Shown one piece after another: positions 60,114 to 64,000 of a stretch of DNA of 64,000 bases; position 1 is the first letter of the stretch; every line of letters starts with the position of its first letter. The translations under genes were made by a program, and so were the position numbers. The notes beneath the pieces were generated by a model, which was not told the DNA's origin, did no database searches, and saw only the letters and a list, made by a program, of their open reading frames with translations. This DNA is from Typha latifolia (Eukaryota; Streptophyta; Magnoliopsida; Poales; Typhaceae). The DNA lies in assembly GCA_019914945.1 (NCBI GenBank), contig CM034104.1, positions 13,566,046 to 13,630,045 on the forward strand, in the 5' to 3' direction.

Positions 60114-62077
60114 GTGTACTAAACTCATAAAATAAATTTTTGGAAAGGCTAGTTTGGTCAGAGACTCGATATATGTTAGCTCTTTCGATTGTCGTTTATT
60201 TTAACACCTGCCTTCTTCATGTTGTTGCTTTGACGGTGGTCTTTTCCGATTGTGATCGTGCCCACTTGCTTTTACTGTATTGCTCTATTGCTTCACACCG
60301 ATCTTGTTAATTGTTATATCCATCCTTCCTGGTCTTATGTTGGTGAATTTGTCTAGGTACACATTGATGTTGCCTATCAAAATTTATTTTTTGAAATATG
60401 AGGAAAGAATTTTAAATAATAGTGATGTTTTAGTAACATATTTTTGAAACTTTAATCCTTAAGACGTAATAAGTGATTCTAGATCAAGCAGAGGTTTGAA
60501 TGACTGAAGAGAGCACATCTCTTAACCTATTTTGCTAGTAGCTCTAAGTAATTACAAGTGGTTTATCATCCTTGTCCACATTTAAGTGATTGACTGACTT
60601 CCTGCTTAAGTGTTCTGCAAGGATTGTGTCACTTTTTCATCCTATGAAGTTTGATTCTTCTTACCTAACTTGGATGCAGATCCTGCTTGTTGATGAATGT
60701 TTTTCCATGATAAAGAATGTGAGATATAAAATGTCATCAGTCAAAGCATCATACTATAAGATAGTGAGACATGCGAATGATTATATCATCGAAGGCATGC
60801 GAAGGAGAGAGTTTATCTCTTGCTATTCCAATTCTTGTGTCGTGAATAGTTCAAAAGTGCTTTGATTACCTCATTTACAGAAAATTTGTGGAACGTATAA
60901 AATTCGAAACATTACTTCATTATTCATGACAATCTAATCCTCTTAAAAAGGGTTAATTATGTTTTGTTGTTTTTATTGATTTTTCCTTTGAAATATTTCA
61001 TACCACATCTTAAATTTGCAATAGAGGAATTGAGTTTTCTGCTCCAGAAAATGTAAAACAATTGTCTTAGTATTGCCTCTGGCGTGCTCCGCCGATTTTG
61101 CTCTATTGTGGGATACTACTGAGATTGAAGGCTGACCCAAAAAGTTTCTACTATCAGAAGTTTTAAGATTCAAAAATCTGCTGACAAGTTTGACGTGAAG
61201 TATTAAATGGGTCTCTGGTTTTGAGGGGCAATGAATGAATGGGTCTCTGGTTTAGTAATCATTCTGTGAAGTTTTACGTCTCTGACGTGCTGCTGTCTGA
61301 TATCATGACCTTGCAGACCAGTTTTTATGTATTCTACTGTAATCTTATGCGTACCAAGAGTGGTGGTTCAGTATATACTTGTGGGTTCCAATTTGCAGAC
61401 CAGCTTCTCTGTATAATTTTTGGAAGTTAGAAACTGCAAATTTTGGTCGTACATTTTCAAGGGTGATCTATGCAGTGCCAGATGAACTTTGTTTCTTGAA
61501 GAAGACTCCTTGTGGGGCATAAATTCTTGGATACAGGATTCTAGGTTATACTATTTACAGAGACCGGATGATCAGTTTTGACTAGTGAATTTACTGGCAG
61601 TCGAAACATGAGCAGCATTCCGTTGTCGCGGTGTGAAATTCACTTACACCTTTCATTTGTGTAAACAGTAATTCCTATATTTCCTGTACATGCACTGTGA
61701 TACGACTGTATTAGAAACCAATATAGGAACATGGTAAAGCCAGAGAATGATTACACAAACGCTTAAGATATTGCATTCCGAGGACGCCGACTGAGAGCAC
61801 TATTATATAGTTTAAGATCGCTGGGCAAGGTGGACGCTCTAGAGCACTTTCGTCTCTACATTGATAAATAAAGTAAAGGGAAAAGAAAGAATATTCATTT
61901 TCCACTTAAGGGTGTGACCGAACTGAAACACCCCCTTTCACCATAAATTAAGAACACACGCACACTCATCACACATTGAAATAACAGAAGAATTTGCCGC
62001 ATCCGTTCTTATGTTTGTAAATGTATATATGAGATCACAACCTTTGCATGTAGAAGTAGCAAAATATGTTGCCTTTA

Positions 62078-63013
62078 TCAGTCCTTGACTGAGCCAACTT
62101 GAATACTAACTGCATCGATGCTGCTACTTCCAACTATACTTTGTTTCCTTTCTGCCTGTAGTGAGCGACACAAGGACTCAAGTTTCTCCTTTTGGTTCTT
62201 CACTTTCTCAAGTTGCATCTTCATAAGTTCACGCTACGATGAAATGAGAATTAATTCATGTCAGTATCGAGCTATAGGTGCTTGTGCTGCTTCCAGAATA
62301 TGCAAGGAACCTTGCCTTAGCAAGTAAAGAAAGAAAAACATCAAAATGGCATTCATCAGTCTCCTCCAACCCCAATGTCAAGATTATTTTGGATCATGGT
62401 TTGAGGTAAATAGGAAACTCCAAAACTAGGGTGTGAACTTGAAACTCTCGGACCCCCTTGGAGGTTCAAAAGAAGAAAATAAATCATAGAATTATAAGCC
62501 TAAGGACTTTACAATATAATATATGAGAGTTTATACTATTCGTGTTAATCTTGCCTATTGGCTGCTTCAAATTCCTTTCAATTTATTAGATAAAGATTAA
62601 GTATCTATCATAATTGACATTTAAATTACTATGGAATCTTAAAGATACTTACCTTGCAAAGGATGAAATTTCACCACCTAGTTTCAGAAAACTAACTTTG
62701 CATATGCATATGAGCTTACCTCCTCGATGAGCTTCACAAGCGCAATATCTGAATTCTCACATTTGCTCTTCAAGAATTCATTCTCTTTTTTAAGTTCCTT
62801 TATCAACTTTGTCATCTGATTAAAGTTCCAAAAAACAAATTAACATAGTAATGCTTCGTATACTAGAAGGTATAAGGAACATAGACAAAATTTTATCCTC
62901 ATAAAGGCTAGGAGCTATTAAATATCTAATTGAAATCACAACCTAAATTTACGTACCTTTTCCATCTCATGCTTAAATGTTTCGAAGACCTCGTTACTTT
63001 TGGACAGCGCCTC
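62078..63013 (-). CDS. Taxilin-family coiled-coil protein, C-terminal exons (partial)
   Basis: Three exons, 63013-62957, 62815-62720 and 62233-62078, all in phase 0, encode the last 102 residues or so and the stop. The read peptide has the taxilin signature: ALSKSNEVFETFKHEMEK, then MTKLIKELKKENEFLKSKCE, then ELMKMQLEKVKNQKEKLESL and CRSLQAERK, followed by a short Ser/Val tail. Taxilins are long coiled coils that bind syntaxins in vesicle traffic in animals; the plant role is little known. Upstream exons are not evident up to 64000 and must lie beyond the window or within the 1 kb after 63013 in a form not recognised. Confidence 0.88.
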
Positions 63014-64000
63014 CTGAAGAGACAGAATTAGTTCAGAGAGCTATTCAGGATTTGTTATGCACAAAATGAAACCAAATTATCTATAAGCCACTGAGAAATA
63101 TTGGCATAATCTACTGGTCAAGATACACAACTAGTAATCATGTTGATGTCTCCTTTAGGAATATAGTTCTCTTAAACCACTCAACCAATCAAGAAGGCTC
63201 CTATTATGTAATACTCCTGGGTACTTCTACCATGTAGATAAAATGTGAGAACAATAACCACAAAGATCCATAGAATACTAATGGAATGACTAAATGCTTG
63301 ACTTTGAGTTCATTGAGTTGTTCAATCAGGTTTCTAGGTACAATTGGATGATTGTATTAATCAGATGAACCAAGAGCTTTCTCCTGGATTACCCTCACAA
63401 GAAACTGTTTTGTTGTCTATATAACTCTATGATAATTAATGACTTGAGCAGAAGAGAAAGCTCAGGTCCACACACGCAAATTTTTATGTATTAGAACATT
63501 AAATTGGTCGAGTATAGCTAGAGATTAGAGATGGAGCTAGTAGAGACTCTTTGCTCATTATTCCAGAACTAGCCAAAAGTTTCATATGCTATGAAATCAT
63601 CAAATTTCAATGAGCTATTTCATGAGGACATCACTATTTGATATGTTTACTCTCGTAGGCGCAAGAGAGCTGAACCCATGACTCTCTAACTTAACGAGAG
63701 TTTTGACAAACATTGTAGAGCTATTTTCGTTATTTTTGCTTATTATGCTATTTTCATCTCTTATTAGAGCGTCACGGTTAGTTTGATCTTTTGCTTTACT
63801 TTAATGGTTTGTAATCCTCTCTTTTTAATGAATGAATATTTTGAAAGATTCGATACACTAAGTGTTCTGTTTGTGGATTCCAATAGCCTAGTTGATGGAT
63901 TCCCCGAGTTTGGTACTTTTGCCATGTTTCTTCTCAAATCTGCGATCAAGGAGTTTATCCTGCATCAGATATGCTAAGTCTCATCCCAAGGCATCTCTTG

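Larger units (their letters stand above)
55950..62070. other. Repeat-rich intergenic region
   Basis: This lies between the LPPG-like gene and the taxilin-like gene. It contains the UGT pseudogene, a GC-rich island and a foldback element, listed separately, and a short local duplication of aatgggtctctggttt at about 61206-61253. No intact gene was recognised. Confidence 0.55.

Noticed and set aside
60590..60865. 91-residue plus-strand frame
   Set aside because: No domain, no splice partners and composition like the AT-rich surroundings; treated as chance.
1..64000. A new defence, viral or metabolic gene system
   Set aside because: All intact genes belong to known plant families with separate roles. 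I saw no clustered unknown genes, no viral coding sequence and no operon-like arrangement.

Overview
This window is ordinary plant nuclear DNA. It shows intron-rich genes with GT-AG boundaries, AT-rich introns and intergenic DNA, GC-rich first exons, CT-rich leaders, and plant-only families (plastid omega-3 desaturase, Alfin-like PHD protein, INDETERMINATE-domain zinc finger, CRINKLY4-related kinase). The GC-rich first exons and repeat content suggest a monocot, perhaps outside the grasses, but this is a weak inference. I found no bacterial, viral or CRISPR-type system. The interesting material is in gene structures, decayed elements and repeated small tandem duplications.

Layout. A plastid omega-3 fatty acid desaturase (FAD7/FAD8 type, +, 1997-4140, 8 exons) converges on an Alfin-like PHD protein (-, 5898-8507, 5 exons). 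That gene diverges from a very long symplekin/ESP4 gene (+, 9415-26885, 27 exons). An intronless CRINKLY4-related receptor kinase follows (-, 30155-32545). Next are a plastid rhodanese-like protein (-, 34017-34715) and a small zinc-ribbon-like plant protein (+, 35179-35663) that share one short divergent promoter region. A P58IPK/DNAJC3-type ER co-chaperone (-, 36344-41650, 9 exons) is followed by a divergent IDD transcription factor (-, 44342-46526, with a probable noncoding leader exon near 49.2-49.3 kb). Then come a YIPF5-type Golgi protein (-, 53509-54291), a dolichyl-diphosphate phosphatase (+, 55161-55949) and, running off the right edge, the C-terminal exons of a taxilin-family coiled-coil gene (-, 62078-63013).

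Non-genic content. A decayed UDP-glycosyltransferase fragment lies at 57119-57533 (-). There are two inverted-repeat elements (6527-7016 in an Alfin-like intron, 59761-60113 intergenic), a LINE-like remnant (about 42890-43756), copia-type primer-binding-site sequence inside an IDD intron, a GC-rich insertion in an ESP4 intron, several microsatellites, and at least four local tandem duplications.

The genes do not form a pathway. They act in separate compartments: plastid (FAD7, STR10-like), nucleus (Alfin-like, ESP4, IDD), ER and secretory system (P58IPK, LPPG, YIPF5-like, taxilin) and plasma membrane (CRINKLY4-related kinase). Exon junctions were set by reading splice sites and checking that each spliced frame stays open and matches the known family. 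No alignment or expression data were available.
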